Of a stretch of 64,000 nt of DNA, positions 53,399 through 62,051 are shown piece after piece. Below the pieces are notes generated by a model. The model worked only from the letters and a program-made list of their open reading frames with translations, made no database searches and was not told the origin of the DNA. A program made the position numbers and the translations under genes. The first letter of the stretch is position 1. Each line of letters begins with the position of its first letter. The stretch comes from VXNE01 sp963665455 (GTDB lineage: Bacteria > Pseudomonadota > Gammaproteobacteria > Pseudomonadales > Azotimanducaceae): contig OY762279.1 in the NCBI GenBank assembly GCA_963665455.1, forward strand, positions 3,100,001 through 3,164,000. The letters run 5' to 3'.

Positions 53399-54756
53399 GT
53401 CGCGGCCCCGAGGCGGGCGAAGGCGTCCCGGGTGAGATTCTCCGTGCCGTCCGCCACGACCACCACGTTGTCCTCGATGCGAATGCCCCCGTAGGGCAGG
53501 AACGCCTCCACCCTGGGCCAGACCACCTCCGCCGCCGCCTTCGCGTCGTCCCGCAATGCGTCGAGCAGGAGCGGAATGAAGTAGATGCCGGGTTCCACGG
53601 TGAAGACGTGTCCGGCCTCGACGGTGCGCGTCAGGCGCAGGTTCGGGTAGCGCTCCGGCGGGTCCGCCACCGAGCCGCCCGCGTCCGCGAGCTGGCCCCC
53701 TACGTCGTGGGTCTGCAGACCGAGCAGATGTCCGAGGCCGTGGGGGAAGAAGGCGTCGGTGATGCCGCGCTCGAAGGCGGCCTCCGGGCTGCACGAGACG
53801 AAGCCGAACGCGTGTAGTAGCCGCGCCACCTCGCGGTGCATGCGATCGTGCAGGTGGACGTAGGAGACGCCTGGCCGAACCTCGGAGATCAGTGCCTGCT
53901 GGGTGGCGTCGAGGGCGTCCACGAGCTCGGCGAATGCGTCTTGCTGCGCGCTGTACGTGCGGGTGATGTCGGAGGCGTAGCCGAGATGCCGCCCGCCGGC
54001 GTCGATGAGGAAGCTGCGCCGCACCGACGGCGGGGCGGCGTCGTAGAGCTGGTAGTGGAGCGTTCCCGCGTGGGTGTTCTGCGCGACGATGCTCGGATAG
54101 GGCAGTTCGGCCTCGTGCTGACGGCTCGCCCGCAGGAACGCGAGGTGGATGTCGAGCTCGCTCGCACCGTCGAAATAGGCATCGCGGGCCGCCAGATGAC
54201 CGCGCGCACCCATCTCCGTCGCGCGGCGCATGGCGTCGAGTTCGAAGTCGTCCTTCGTGGCCCGCGCATAGTGCAGGGCATCGACGAGCTCGCTGGGGTT
54301 GACCGCGTCGAAGGGCGCGTTGTCGCCGTCCGCGGTTGTTTCGCCGACGAGCGCGGTCCGTTCCCCGTCCACGAGCTGCCCGAAAACCGCTCCCACCAAA
54401 TCGTCGAGGTCCGCATGGATCTCCACGTCGAACTCGGTCAATGCCCAATCCGGCACTGTCGGGGGGAGATGCCAGTAGTCGGCGGGCTGATGGAAGAAGA
54501 GCCGGGGACGATGCGGGGGCCGGTAGAGGAGGACGCTGTGCTCCGCGTTCGGCAGCGGCGCCCACTGCGCGAAGTTGGGATTCGCCCGGAACGGCGGGGC
54601 GATGTCGTCCTGGAACCGAAAGGCCGCGGTGCCGGCTGGAACGACCGCCGCCTCGAAACCCGCGTGCTGCATGGCGTCAGCCCACGTCGCCGCCACCCGC
54701 GCGACGTGGCGGGCATACCGTGCGGCGTCGAAGCCGGGCGGGGGAACGTCGTGCAT
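53395..54756 (-). CDS. pepQ: Xaa-Pro dipeptidase (prolidase)
   Basis: A 453-residue M24B metallopeptidase, close in length to E. coli PepQ (443). An N-terminal creatinase-like domain has NPNFAQWAPLPN; the catalytic pita-bread domain carries the metal ligands in FLIDAGGRHLGYASDITRTY (two Asp), FFPHGLGHLLGLQTHD (His), TVEPGIYFIP (Glu) and GGIRIEDNV (Glu). It splits dipeptides with C-terminal Pro, the product of the peptidase encoded downstream. Cytoplasmic. Confidence 0.94.
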   Translation of the reverse strand: MHDVPPPGFDAARYARHVARVAATWADAMQHAGFEAAVVPAGTAAFRFQDDIAPPFRANPNFAQWAPLPNAEHSVLLYRPPHRPRLFFHQPADYWHLPPTVPDWALTEFDVEIHADLDDLVGAVFGQLVDGERTALVGETTADGDNAPFDAVNPSELVDALHYARATKDDFELDAMRRATEMGARGHLAARDAYFDGASELDIHLAFLRASRQHEAELPYPSIVAQNTHAGTLHYQLYDAAPPSVRRSFLIDAGGRHLGYASDITRTYSAQQDAFAELVDALDATQQALISEVRPGVSYVHLHDRMHREVARLLHAFGFVSCSPEAAFERGITDAFFPHGLGHLLGLQTHDVGGQLADAGGSVADPPERYPNLRLTRTVEAGHVFTVEPGIYFIPLLLDALRDDAKAAAEVVWPRVEAFLPYGGIRIEDNVVVVADGTENLTRDAFARLGAAT

Positions 54757-54910
54757 GGCGCAATCTTACCCGCTTGCCCTGCGGGGCGGCCTCATGGGCG
54801 AGGGTGCCGGGTCGAGCGTGCGCCGGCGACGAAGCGCCTCCTCATGCGCCGCCGACACGGCGTTCTATGGTATACATAGCGCCACTTCACTGGAGGCCAA
54901 GGGAGGCGCA

Positions 54911-55789
54911 ATGGGGGCGTATGCCTACGCTAGGCCGACGAGCGTCGAGGAGGCGGTTGCCGTCCTCGCGTCGGCAGCCGAGGCGGGCCAGCGGACGCAG
55001 ATGCTCGCGGGCGGAACGGACGTACTCGTGCAGATGCGTTCCGTGGACCGGGAGCCGCGCACGCTGGTCGATGTCAAGCACATCGCCGACGCGAACCGGG
55101 TAGAGATCGGCGCGGACGAGATATTCGTTGGGGCCGCCGTGCCATCGGGGATCCTGAACGAGAACGCGGAGTTGAAGGCGATCCTCCCCGGACTGCTGGA
55201 ATCCGCGGACCTGATCGGATCCACCCAGATCCAGGGCCGCGCGTCCATCGGCGGAAACCTCTGCAACTCGTCGCCCGCCGGCGACACCATCCCCGCGATC
55301 ATCGCCGCGGGGGGCCAATGCGTGATCGCGGGACCTTCGGGAACGCGCGAGGTCGCCTGCGAGGACTTCCTCACCGGCGTCGGCACCAACGTGCTCGGCG
55401 ACACGGAGTTCCTGCTCGGGCTCCGCTTCCCCCGCCCACCGCCCCGTTCCGGCGACGCATACCTGCGCTTCATCCCGCGCACCGAGATGGACATCGCCGT
55501 GGCCGGGGCGGGCGTGGCGCTCACCCTCGACGAAGGCGGCAACTGCGTCCACGCGCGCGTGGCGATCGGCGCGGTCGCGCCCACGGCGCTGCTGGTGCCC
55601 GCCGCCGGAGAAGCGTTGGTCGGCACTCGGGTCGACGATGCGGCGCTGGCCGCCGCCGGCGCGGCGTGCTCGGACGCGGCATCACCCATCACGGACAAGC
55701 GCGGCACCGTGGAATACCGCAAGAAGGTCGTCGGCGTACTGTGCCGGCGGGCCGGTGCCAATGCCCGCGACCGGGCGCTTGGGAACTAA
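54911..55789 (+). CDS. Molybdenum hydroxylase, FAD-binding medium subunit (CoxM-like)
   Basis: A 292-residue subunit of the xanthine-oxidase family. FAD motifs are complete: AGGTDVLVQM near residue 35 and TQIQGRASIGGNLCNSSPAGD near residues 100-120. The C-terminal CO-dehydrogenase flavoprotein domain contains DKRGTVEYRKKV. It passes electrons from the 2Fe-2S subunit to an acceptor. First gene of a medium-small-large operon; GGGAGG precedes the ATG. Confidence 0.93.
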   Translation: MGAYAYARPTSVEEAVAVLASAAEAGQRTQMLAGGTDVLVQMRSVDREPRTLVDVKHIADANRVEIGADEIFVGAAVPSGILNENAELKAILPGLLESADLIGSTQIQGRASIGGNLCNSSPAGDTIPAIIAAGGQCVIAGPSGTREVACEDFLTGVGTNVLGDTEFLLGLRFPRPPPRSGDAYLRFIPRTEMDIAVAGAGVALTLDEGGNCVHARVAIGAVAPTALLVPAAGEALVGTRVDDAALAAAGAACSDAASPITDKRGTVEYRKKVVGVLCRRAGANARDRALGN

Positions 55790-55804
55790 GGAGTAGGCGA
55801 AAGC

Positions 55805-56284
55805 ATGGCCAAGGTACACGTCACCACAAGCGTCAACGGCGAGGAGCGCGAAGTCCTCTGCGAGCCGCATCAGTCCCTGCTCGACGTCCTGCGCGACGAG
55901 CTCGGCATGACCGGTACGAAGGAGGGCTGCGCCACGGGCGACTGCGGCGCCTGCTCGGTGCTCATCGACGGACGCCTCGTCTGCTCCTGCCTGATGCTCG
56001 GCGTCGAGGCGGAGGGGGTCGACATCACGACCATCGAGGGCATCGCGAACGGTTCTGAGCTACACGTTCTGCAACGCAAGTTCCTCGAACACGCCGCCCT
56101 GCAGTGCGGCATCTGCACGCCGGGGTTCATCGTCGCCGCCAAGGCGCTGCTGGACACGAACCCGGATCCGGACGAGACAACCATCCGGTACTGGCTCGCC
56201 GGGAACCTGTGCCGCTGCACGGGGTACGACAAGATCGTTCGGGCGGTCCAGGACGCCGCCCAGGAACTGGCCTACGAGGCCTGA
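55805..56284 (+). CDS. Molybdenum hydroxylase, 2Fe-2S small subunit (CoxS-like)
   Basis: A 159-residue subunit with two clusters. The plant-type cluster ligands are in EGCATGDCGACSV and the later Cys of LVCSCL; the second, helical-domain cluster is in QCGICTPGFIVAA and GNLCRCTGYDKI. It links the molybdenum centre to FAD. It lies 15 bases after the FAD subunit gene and 25 before the large subunit gene. Confidence 0.96.
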   Translation: MAKVHVTTSVNGEEREVLCEPHQSLLDVLRDELGMTGTKEGCATGDCGACSVLIDGRLVCSCLMLGVEAEGVDITTIEGIANGSELHVLQRKFLEHAALQCGICTPGFIVAAKALLDTNPDPDETTIRYWLAGNLCRCTGYDKIVRAVQDAAQELAYEA

Positions 56285-56309
56285 GACGGAATCACTGGAG
56301 GAGAGAGAA

Positions 56310-58571
56310 GTGGCTGAAGCGCACGACTACAAGGTGGTTGGAACCTCGCCGGTACGCCCGGACGGGGTCGACAAGGTGACGGGACGCGCCAATTTCGGTG
56401 CGGACCTGAACCTGCCCAACATGCTGCACGGCAAGGTGTTGCGCAGTCCGCACGCGCATGCGCGCATTCACAGCGTGGACGTGAGCCGCGCCCTCGAACT
56501 CGACGGCGTCTACGCCGCGGTGTCCGGCGCGGACTTCCCGAGCGGTGCCGAGGGCGAGATCCAGGGCGAGGGCGGCGGCACGGTGTCCGACCTCGCGCAG
56601 AACATCGTCGCCCGCGACAAGGCGCTCTACCACGGCCATCCCGTGGCGGCGGTGGCGGCCAAGAGCCCGTACATCGCCGAACGCGCCCTCGAGCTGATCG
56701 ACGTCGACTACGAGGTGCTGCCCGCCGTCCTCGACGTGGACGATGCGATGGCGGACGGCGCGACCCTCATCAACGAGAGCCTGCACACCAACGGCGACCA
56801 GTCGAAGCCGCCGAGCAACGTGGCGGGCATCACGAAGTTCGAGCGCGGCGATGTCGAGCAGGCATTCGCCGACGCGGACATCATCATCGAGGGCGAGTAC
56901 CGCACGCCCACCGCGCACCAGGGCTACATCGAGCCCCACGCCTGCACCGCGACCTACAGCGAGGAGGGCAAGGCCACCATCTGGTGCTGCACCCAGGGCC
57001 ACTTCGACGTGCGTTCGATGACGGCCGGCGTCCTCGGCATGAGCGTCGGCGATCTCAAGGTGATCCCCTCGGAGATCGGCGGCGGCTTCGGCGGCAAGAC
57101 GGTGATCTACCTGGAGCCCCTTGCGGTCAAGCTCTCCGAAATCTCCGGACGGCCGGTGAAGATGGTCATGTCGCGGGAGGAGGTCTTCCGCGCCACGGGC
57201 CCGACGTCGGCGACGCACTCCCGCGTCAAGGTCGGGGCCATGAAGGACGGCACGATCACCGCCGCCAGTGCCTGGATCGCCTACGAGGCGGGGGCCTTCC
57301 CCGGTGCGCCGGTGGGGCCGGGCTGCATGGCGATCTTCGCGCCCTACGACCTGCCGAACTTCCGGGTCGAGGGCTTCGACGTGCTCGTCAACAAGCCCAA
57401 GGTCGCCGCGTACCGCGCACCGGGCGCGCCCCAGGCCATGTACGCCATGGAATCCGCGGTCGACGATCTGGCGCGCGAGCTGGGCGTGGACCCGATCGAC
57501 CTGCGGCTCCAGAACGCTGCGGACGAAGGCACCCAAGCGCCGTATGGCCCGACGTTCCCGCCCATCGGCATCAAGAAGTGCCTCGAAGTCGCGAAGGCGC
57601 ACGCGAACTACACCACGCCGAAGGGCGAGGGTGTCGGGCGCGGCATCTCGGCCGGCTTCTGGTTCAACATCGGCATGCAGTCGAGCGCCGAGGTGCGGCT
57701 ATCCGAGGACGGCACCGTCACCGTGGTCGAGGGCAACCCCGACATCGGCGGAACGCGTGCGTCCATGTGCCTGATGGCCGCGGAAACCCTCGGCGTGCCG
57801 TACGACACCGTTCGCGCCCACGTCGGCGACACCGAGTCGACCGGTTTCTGCAACGTGACCGGCGGCAGCCGCACCACGTTCGCCACCGGCATGGCGGTGG
57901 TGCAGGCCTGCGAGGACATCATCGCCCAGTGCAAGCAGCGCGCCGCGGCGACCTGGGACATCGATGCGGACCAGGTGGACTGGACCGACGGCGAGGCCGT
58001 GCCGAAGCCTGGCGTCAACGTGGACGTGAAGCCCTTGTCGCTGGCGGACATCGCCGGCAACGCGGGACGCACTGGTGGGCCGATCCTCGGCCGCGCCAGC
58101 CTGAACGCCCAGGGCGCCGGGGCCTCCTTCTCCGTGAACATGGCCGACGTGACCGTGGACCGCGAGACCGGGAAGGTGGACGTGGTGAACTTCACGGCGA
58201 TCCAGGACGCGGGCACGGCCATCCACCGCGCCTACGTCGAGGGACAGATGCAGGGCGGCGCCGTGCAGGGCCTCGGCTGGGCGCTCAACGAGGAGTACGT
58301 CTACGACGCCAACGGCGAGATGGAGAACGCCGGCTTCCTCGACTACCGGGTGCCGGTCACGTCGGACATGCCGATGATCGACACGCACATCGTCGAGGTG
58401 CCGAACCCGTCGCATCCGTACGGCGTGCGCGGCGTGGGCGAGACGCCCATCGTGGCACCACTCTCGGTGGCCGCGAACGCGGTGCGCGACGCCCTCGGCT
58501 TCCGCATCCCGGACCTGCCGCTGTCGCCGCCGAACGTGCTCGCCGCCATCGACGAGCGCGAAGGCGCCTGA
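56310..58571 (+). CDS. Molybdenum hydroxylase, molybdopterin-binding large subunit
   Basis: A 753-residue catalytic subunit, GTG start after a GGAGGAG site. The active-site Glu is in GVRGVGETP near residue 708, and GGGFGGKT near 252 and GGSRTTFATG near 515 contact the pterin cofactor. The loop that carries AYRCSFR in form I CO dehydrogenase and AYRGAGR in form II reads AYRAPGAP here, so it is not a CO dehydrogenase by this test. The enzyme probably hydroxylates an N-heterocycle, aldehyde or aromatic CoA ester. Cofactor maturation genes are not in the window, apart from the MoaD-like gene that follows. Confidence 0.93.
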   Translation: MAEAHDYKVVGTSPVRPDGVDKVTGRANFGADLNLPNMLHGKVLRSPHAHARIHSVDVSRALELDGVYAAVSGADFPSGAEGEIQGEGGGTVSDLAQNIVARDKALYHGHPVAAVAAKSPYIAERALELIDVDYEVLPAVLDVDDAMADGATLINESLHTNGDQSKPPSNVAGITKFERGDVEQAFADADIIIEGEYRTPTAHQGYIEPHACTATYSEEGKATIWCCTQGHFDVRSMTAGVLGMSVGDLKVIPSEIGGGFGGKTVIYLEPLAVKLSEISGRPVKMVMSREEVFRATGPTSATHSRVKVGAMKDGTITAASAWIAYEAGAFPGAPVGPGCMAIFAPYDLPNFRVEGFDVLVNKPKVAAYRAPGAPQAMYAMESAVDDLARELGVDPIDLRLQNAADEGTQAPYGPTFPPIGIKKCLEVAKAHANYTTPKGEGVGRGISAGFWFNIGMQSSAEVRLSEDGTVTVVEGNPDIGGTRASMCLMAAETLGVPYDTVRAHVGDTESTGFCNVTGGSRTTFATGMAVVQACEDIIAQCKQRAAATWDIDADQVDWTDGEAVPKPGVNVDVKPLSLADIAGNAGRTGGPILGRASLNAQGAGASFSVNMADVTVDRETGKVDVVNFTAIQDAGTAIHRAYVEGQMQGGAVQGLGWALNEEYVYDANGEMENAGFLDYRVPVTSDMPMIDTHIVEVPNPSHPYGVRGVGETPIVAPLSVAANAVRDALGFRIPDLPLSPPNVLAAIDEREGA

Positions 58572-58621
58572 TCCGGCTTCGGGGCGCGCGGGCCATGCTC
58601 GCGCGCCCCGGTCGAATGCCG

Positions 58622-58864
58622 ATGGCGAAGGTCGTCTTTCCCGATCATCTGCTCTCCCACACGGGAGGCACCCGGGAGATTGCGGTCGAGGCCAAGAACT
58701 TCCGCGGCATCGTGCGCGCCGTGGACAGTAGATGGCCGGGCATGGAGGCCGTCCTCATGAAGACCGCCGTCGCCATCGACGGGCAGATCTACCAGGACGC
58801 CTGGCTGGAACCGGTGCAGCCGGACAGCGAGGTGTTCTTCATGCAGCGCATCGAGGGCGGTTAG
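58622..58864 (+). CDS. MoaD/ThiS-like ubiquitin-fold protein ending in Gly-Gly
   Basis: An 80-residue protein starting MAKVVFPDHLL and ending in FFMQRIEGG. The length, the small beta-grasp pattern (short strands, one central helix near NFRGIVRAVDSRWPG) and the C-terminal Gly-Gly match sulfur carriers such as MoaD and ThiS. Upstream in-frame ATGs at 58595 and 58616 are alternatives. Such carriers are adenylated and charged with sulfur at the final Gly. It follows the large subunit gene by 50 bases, suggesting sulfur delivery for the cofactor or another role tied to this hydroxylase. Confidence 0.8.
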   Translation: MAKVVFPDHLLSHTGGTREIAVEAKNFRGIVRAVDSRWPGMEAVLMKTAVAIDGQIYQDAWLEPVQPDSEVFFMQRIEGG

Positions 58865-58895
58865 TCGAAACCGCCTCGCCGGGCCGTCAGGCCAC

Positions 58896-59795
58896 ATGCC
58901 CCGACTCGTCAACCTCGGTTCCCTCTGCATCGACCACGTCTACGGCGTGCCGAACATCGCGTCGGCCGGCGAAACCGTTGCGAGCCGTAGCCACGCGGTC
59001 TTTCCCGGCGGCAAGGGGCTGAACCAGTCGCTGGCGGCGGCGCGCGCGGGCGCGTCGGTGGTCCATGCTGGTTGCATTGGCGCGGATGGGCGGTGGCTGC
59101 GGGACGAATTGGCACAAGCCGGAGTCGATGTGTCCCTGCTACGCGAGGTGGACGCGCCTTCTGGGCACGCGGTCATTCAGGTCAATCCCCAGGGCGAGAA
59201 CGCCATCGTCATCGCTGGTGGTGCCAACCGGGTGTTGACTGCGGCGGACCGGGAGGCCGCGTTCGCGCTTTGTGGCCCGGATGATTGGCTGCTGTTGCAG
59301 AACGAGATCAACGATCTGGAGGGCGTGCTTGCGGGTGCGCGGGCGGCGGGGTGCCGCGTCGCATTCAACGTTGCGCCGGTCGATGGGCGCGAGCAGGGCT
59401 ACGACCTCGGCGGCGTGGGGCTTCTCATCTTGAACGAAGTTGAGGCGGCCGCGTTGGCGGGCGTTTCCGACCCGGACGCGGCGCTTGATGCCCTATGCGC
59501 GCGGTATCCGGCGTGCGACGTTGTCATCACCCTCGGTCGCGATGGCTTGCGCCACGGCCTCGGCGACGCACGCCTGCGCCTCGACGCCTTCCGCGCTGAC
59601 GCGGTCGACGAGACTGCGGCGGGCGATGCCTTCGTCGGCTACCTGATGGCGGCGTTGTTGGACGGCCAGTCGATGCGAGAGGCGCTGGTCCTTGGGTCGG
59701 CGGCGGGTGCGTTGGCGGTGACGAAGGCGGGAGCGGCGAGTTCGATTCCGGGGCGGGAGGAGGTTGCGGCCTTGGCTGGGACTTCACCAATCTAG
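58896..59795 (+). CDS. PfkB-family carbohydrate kinase (ribokinase-like)
   Basis: A 299-residue kinase. The first PfkB signature is FPGGKGLNQSLAAARAG near residues 36-52, with GCIGADG following; the second, DETAAGDAFVGYLM near residue 240, holds the catalytic Asp. The variant DETAAGD rather than DTTGAGD is within family range. It phosphorylates a sugar or nucleoside; ribose is the default guess. Its 3' end overlaps the converging nuclease gene by 12 bases. Confidence 0.9.
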   Translation: MPRLVNLGSLCIDHVYGVPNIASAGETVASRSHAVFPGGKGLNQSLAAARAGASVVHAGCIGADGRWLRDELAQAGVDVSLLREVDAPSGHAVIQVNPQGENAIVIAGGANRVLTAADREAAFALCGPDDWLLLQNEINDLEGVLAGARAAGCRVAFNVAPVDGREQGYDLGGVGLLILNEVEAAALAGVSDPDAALDALCARYPACDVVITLGRDGLRHGLGDARLRLDAFRADAVDETAAGDAFVGYLMAALLDGQSMREALVLGSAAGALAVTKAGAASSIPGREEVAALAGTSPI

Positions 59796-60665
59796 CCGAA
59801 CGTCAGCCGGGTTGCCCCAGCCTCTGATCCGGCGTTCCTTCTCCTGGAAGCTCTGGGCAAGCCTCTCGCGATGTCTCTTCCATGCGCCACGCTGTTGATC
59901 TTGGTCGAAACCAAACACCACCAGTCGCGGCTTCGGATCCACGCGTAGCCCTTCGTCCAGGACCCGGACGAGCATGTCGTGACGCTGAGGGTGTCTCCCT
60001 GCAAGCCCTTTGATGCATCGAAGGTTCTCGCATACGCGTTGGTAGCACTCTTCCAATTGCCCTTTGTTTTTCTCCAGCAAGCCCGAGTATCCGTCTAGTT
60101 GACCGATCACTTTAGCCTCACGGCCTTCTTCTGCTCGAAGCTCTTTGTTCGAGAAGTGTTTCGCTTCGTAGAACACCAACTGTGGGCCGTCGTCGGTCTC
60201 GTGCAACGCGGCCAAGTCCACCCGTAGCCCGGACCCGCGGAAGGCGATCTCCACATCGATGACGTTGGATCTCTTGAGGACTATCTCATGGACTCCGGCC
60301 TTTTCGTCACCCGCGTACACGCGGGATGCAGCCTTGAGTGCCTTGACGTTGCCGATGTCGCAGAACATGGCATCTCGTGGCGGTTTGGCTTTGCCGTCCA
60401 CGACCTCCACGTACTGCGACCCTTCAATCTCTGGGCGCAGCAGGTACTTGTAATGGACCTGTCCGGCCATGGTCTCTTTGTTCTCGTTCCAGTCGAGCTT
60501 CAGCAGGCTATTGCCGCGATAGTAGACGTTAACGGAACTGTCCCGTATGGCCACGAACGTCTCCTCGTCGTCGACGAGCTTGCGCCACCAGCTATCCGCT
60601 TCGTACCTCTTGTTCAAGGCCTTGACAAACTTTTGATCCAATCCGCGCCTGAAAGCCTCTTTCAT
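59784..60665 (-). CDS. RecB-like PD-(D/E)XK nuclease of unknown role
   Basis: A 293-residue protein not assigned to a named family. The motifs fit a RecB/Cas4-like nuclease: Glu139 in DVEIAF, Asp150 in LRVDLAAL, Glu167-Ala-Lys169 in FYEAKHF, and Gln189-x-x-x-Tyr193 (QLDGY), the motif that marks RecB-type nucleases. The N terminus (about 1-60) is basic and aromatic. AAGGAG lies seven bases before the ATG; an upstream in-frame stretch to 60839 overlaps the preceding gene and is not needed. Base composition is visibly less GC-rich than the neighbours. It follows the beta-CASP gene by 28 bases on the same strand. Confidence 0.75.
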   Translation of the reverse strand: MKEAFRRGLDQKFVKALNKRYEADSWWRKLVDDEETFVAIRDSSVNVYYRGNSLLKLDWNENKETMAGQVHYKYLLRPEIEGSQYVEVVDGKAKPPRDAMFCDIGNVKALKAASRVYAGDEKAGVHEIVLKRSNVIDVEIAFRGSGLRVDLAALHETDDGPQLVFYEAKHFSNKELRAEEGREAKVIGQLDGYSGLLEKNKGQLEECYQRVCENLRCIKGLAGRHPQRHDMLVRVLDEGLRVDPKPRLVVFGFDQDQQRGAWKRHRERLAQSFQEKERRIRGWGNPADVRLDW

Positions 60666-60693
60666 GTTCCTGCTCCTTTGCTTGCCGGAGTCA

Positions 60694-61941
60694 TCAAACC
60701 TCCCACCAAACCCCATCATCCTTCCGCACGACGTTCTCGAAGAACTCCGCGAACCGCCCGGTTTCGAACGAGTGTATAGGCACGAGCCTGCGCGGCGCCA
60801 TCGCTTTTGCGAAACGCCGTAGATCTCGAACGGACGCATGTCCCGAAGTGTGGATCACGTCCCACTGCACCCCGTGATCCTCAAGCATCTCGACGATGCC
60901 TTTCGTGTAATCCTCCCGCAGATACCCCTGCCACATCGAATACGAGAGCCGAGCACCGTCGAGCACGGCCTGCACCCCCCGGTCGCGGATCGTCATGGGC
61001 CGGAACAGCATGACCGCCCGATCCTTCAGCGCCGGTAGATCCTCTGGAAAGACGCGGTGGGCGCGGTGACGCGCGAGGTCGTCGAAGAGCTTCTTTTCCT
61101 TAACGAAGCGGCGTTGCGCGTACGGGATGTAAACGCGCACCTCCTCCCAGTGCGACTGCGGGATGCTCGCACGCCCGGTGGCTTCTAGTACCACTGCCGT
61201 GTACAGGTCCAATAGCAGCACCCGTCCACTGCGTTTCGCGGCCCGGAACACCGTGACGATGCGGTCGATGTTCTGCCCCGATGCCCACACGAAGTGCAGG
61301 CCCGGGGTCTCCCGGAAGGCACGGACGAACTCGTTCTCCAAGTCGGTCTCGGTGGCGAACCCTTCGTCCGTTCCGGTGCGCCCGATGGTCGTGCCCTCCA
61401 TCAACAGGACGTCGAGGTTCGGCGGCGGATCGGCGACCATCGCCTCGAATAGCCGCGCCTTGCGTCCATGTGCGCGGAAGTCGCCGGAGTAGTAGACGCG
61501 CCGGCCGTCTGCCTCGACGAGCAGGCCATGGGCGTCGAAGGCGCTGTGATCGACCAGATACGGCGTCACGCGGAACGGGCCGATATCCAGCGGTGTCCGG
61601 TCCGCGATGAATCGGGGGTCGGTGAAGGCGTGGCCGTTCGGTACGTACTTGCTTGCGGCACGGAGGATGCGGTGCGCTGCCTCGCCGATGTACACGGGCA
61701 CTTCGGGCCGTAGGTATCGGGCGAGACCGTAGTGGTCCTGGTGGGGATGCGAGATCAGGACGCCGAGGAGGCTGTCGTCGGCGTCGCGGAACCCCGGGAC
61801 CGCCGGCAGCAGCCGTGCATGCCCATCTTCGGGGGCGTCGAGGGGCAGTCCGACATCCAAGGCGATGCGCTTGCCAGCGGACTCGATCTCGATGCAGGTG
61901 CCTCCGATCTCCTTCGTGCCGCGGTGGATGCGAATTCTCAT
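60694..61941 (-). CDS. Beta-CASP metallo-beta-lactamase nuclease (RNase J-like)
   Basis: A 415-residue protein. Metal motifs: HPHQDH at residues 65-70, His132 in VDHSAFDAHG and Asp154 in YYSGDFRAHG. Beta-CASP marks: Glu182 in LLMEGTTIGR (motif A), His368 in HTSGHAS (motif B) and His390 in VPIHSFE (motif C). These define RNA/DNA-acting enzymes of the RNase J/CPSF group, though it lacks the C-terminal extension of bacterial RNase J. RNase J is not typical of gammaproteobacteria. GAGGAA precedes the ATG. With the next gene it makes a two-nuclease operon. Confidence 0.88.
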   Translation of the reverse strand: MRIRIHRGTKEIGGTCIEIESAGKRIALDVGLPLDAPEDGHARLLPAVPGFRDADDSLLGVLISHPHQDHYGLARYLRPEVPVYIGEAAHRILRAASKYVPNGHAFTDPRFIADRTPLDIGPFRVTPYLVDHSAFDAHGLLVEADGRRVYYSGDFRAHGRKARLFEAMVADPPPNLDVLLMEGTTIGRTGTDEGFATETDLENEFVRAFRETPGLHFVWASGQNIDRIVTVFRAAKRSGRVLLLDLYTAVVLEATGRASIPQSHWEEVRVYIPYAQRRFVKEKKLFDDLARHRAHRVFPEDLPALKDRAVMLFRPMTIRDRGVQAVLDGARLSYSMWQGYLREDYTKGIVEMLEDHGVQWDVIHTSGHASVRDLRRFAKAMAPRRLVPIHSFETGRFAEFFENVVRKDDGVWWEV

Positions 61942-62051
61942 GTCGGCGTTTCCTCGAAGCGCTTGTGCGTGCGGCGCGTCCCCCTATGTTCGTTTCTGGG
62001 GCCGAGAAGTTTCCCGCCGGGACGAAAAAGCGCCGTCGCAGGCCAGAATCC

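Noticed and set aside
51257..54565. An open frame of 1102 codons on the minus strand covering the peptidase and much of the prolidase region
   Set aside because: Only residues from 53398 on match a family. The upstream part is the antisense-like shadow of the prolidase frame, low in hydrophobic residues and rich in Arg and Ala.
54911..58571. Naming the molybdenum hydroxylase as aerobic CO dehydrogenase (coxMSL)
   Set aside because: The large-subunit loop reads AYRAPGAP, not AYRCSFR (form I) or AYRGAGR (form II).
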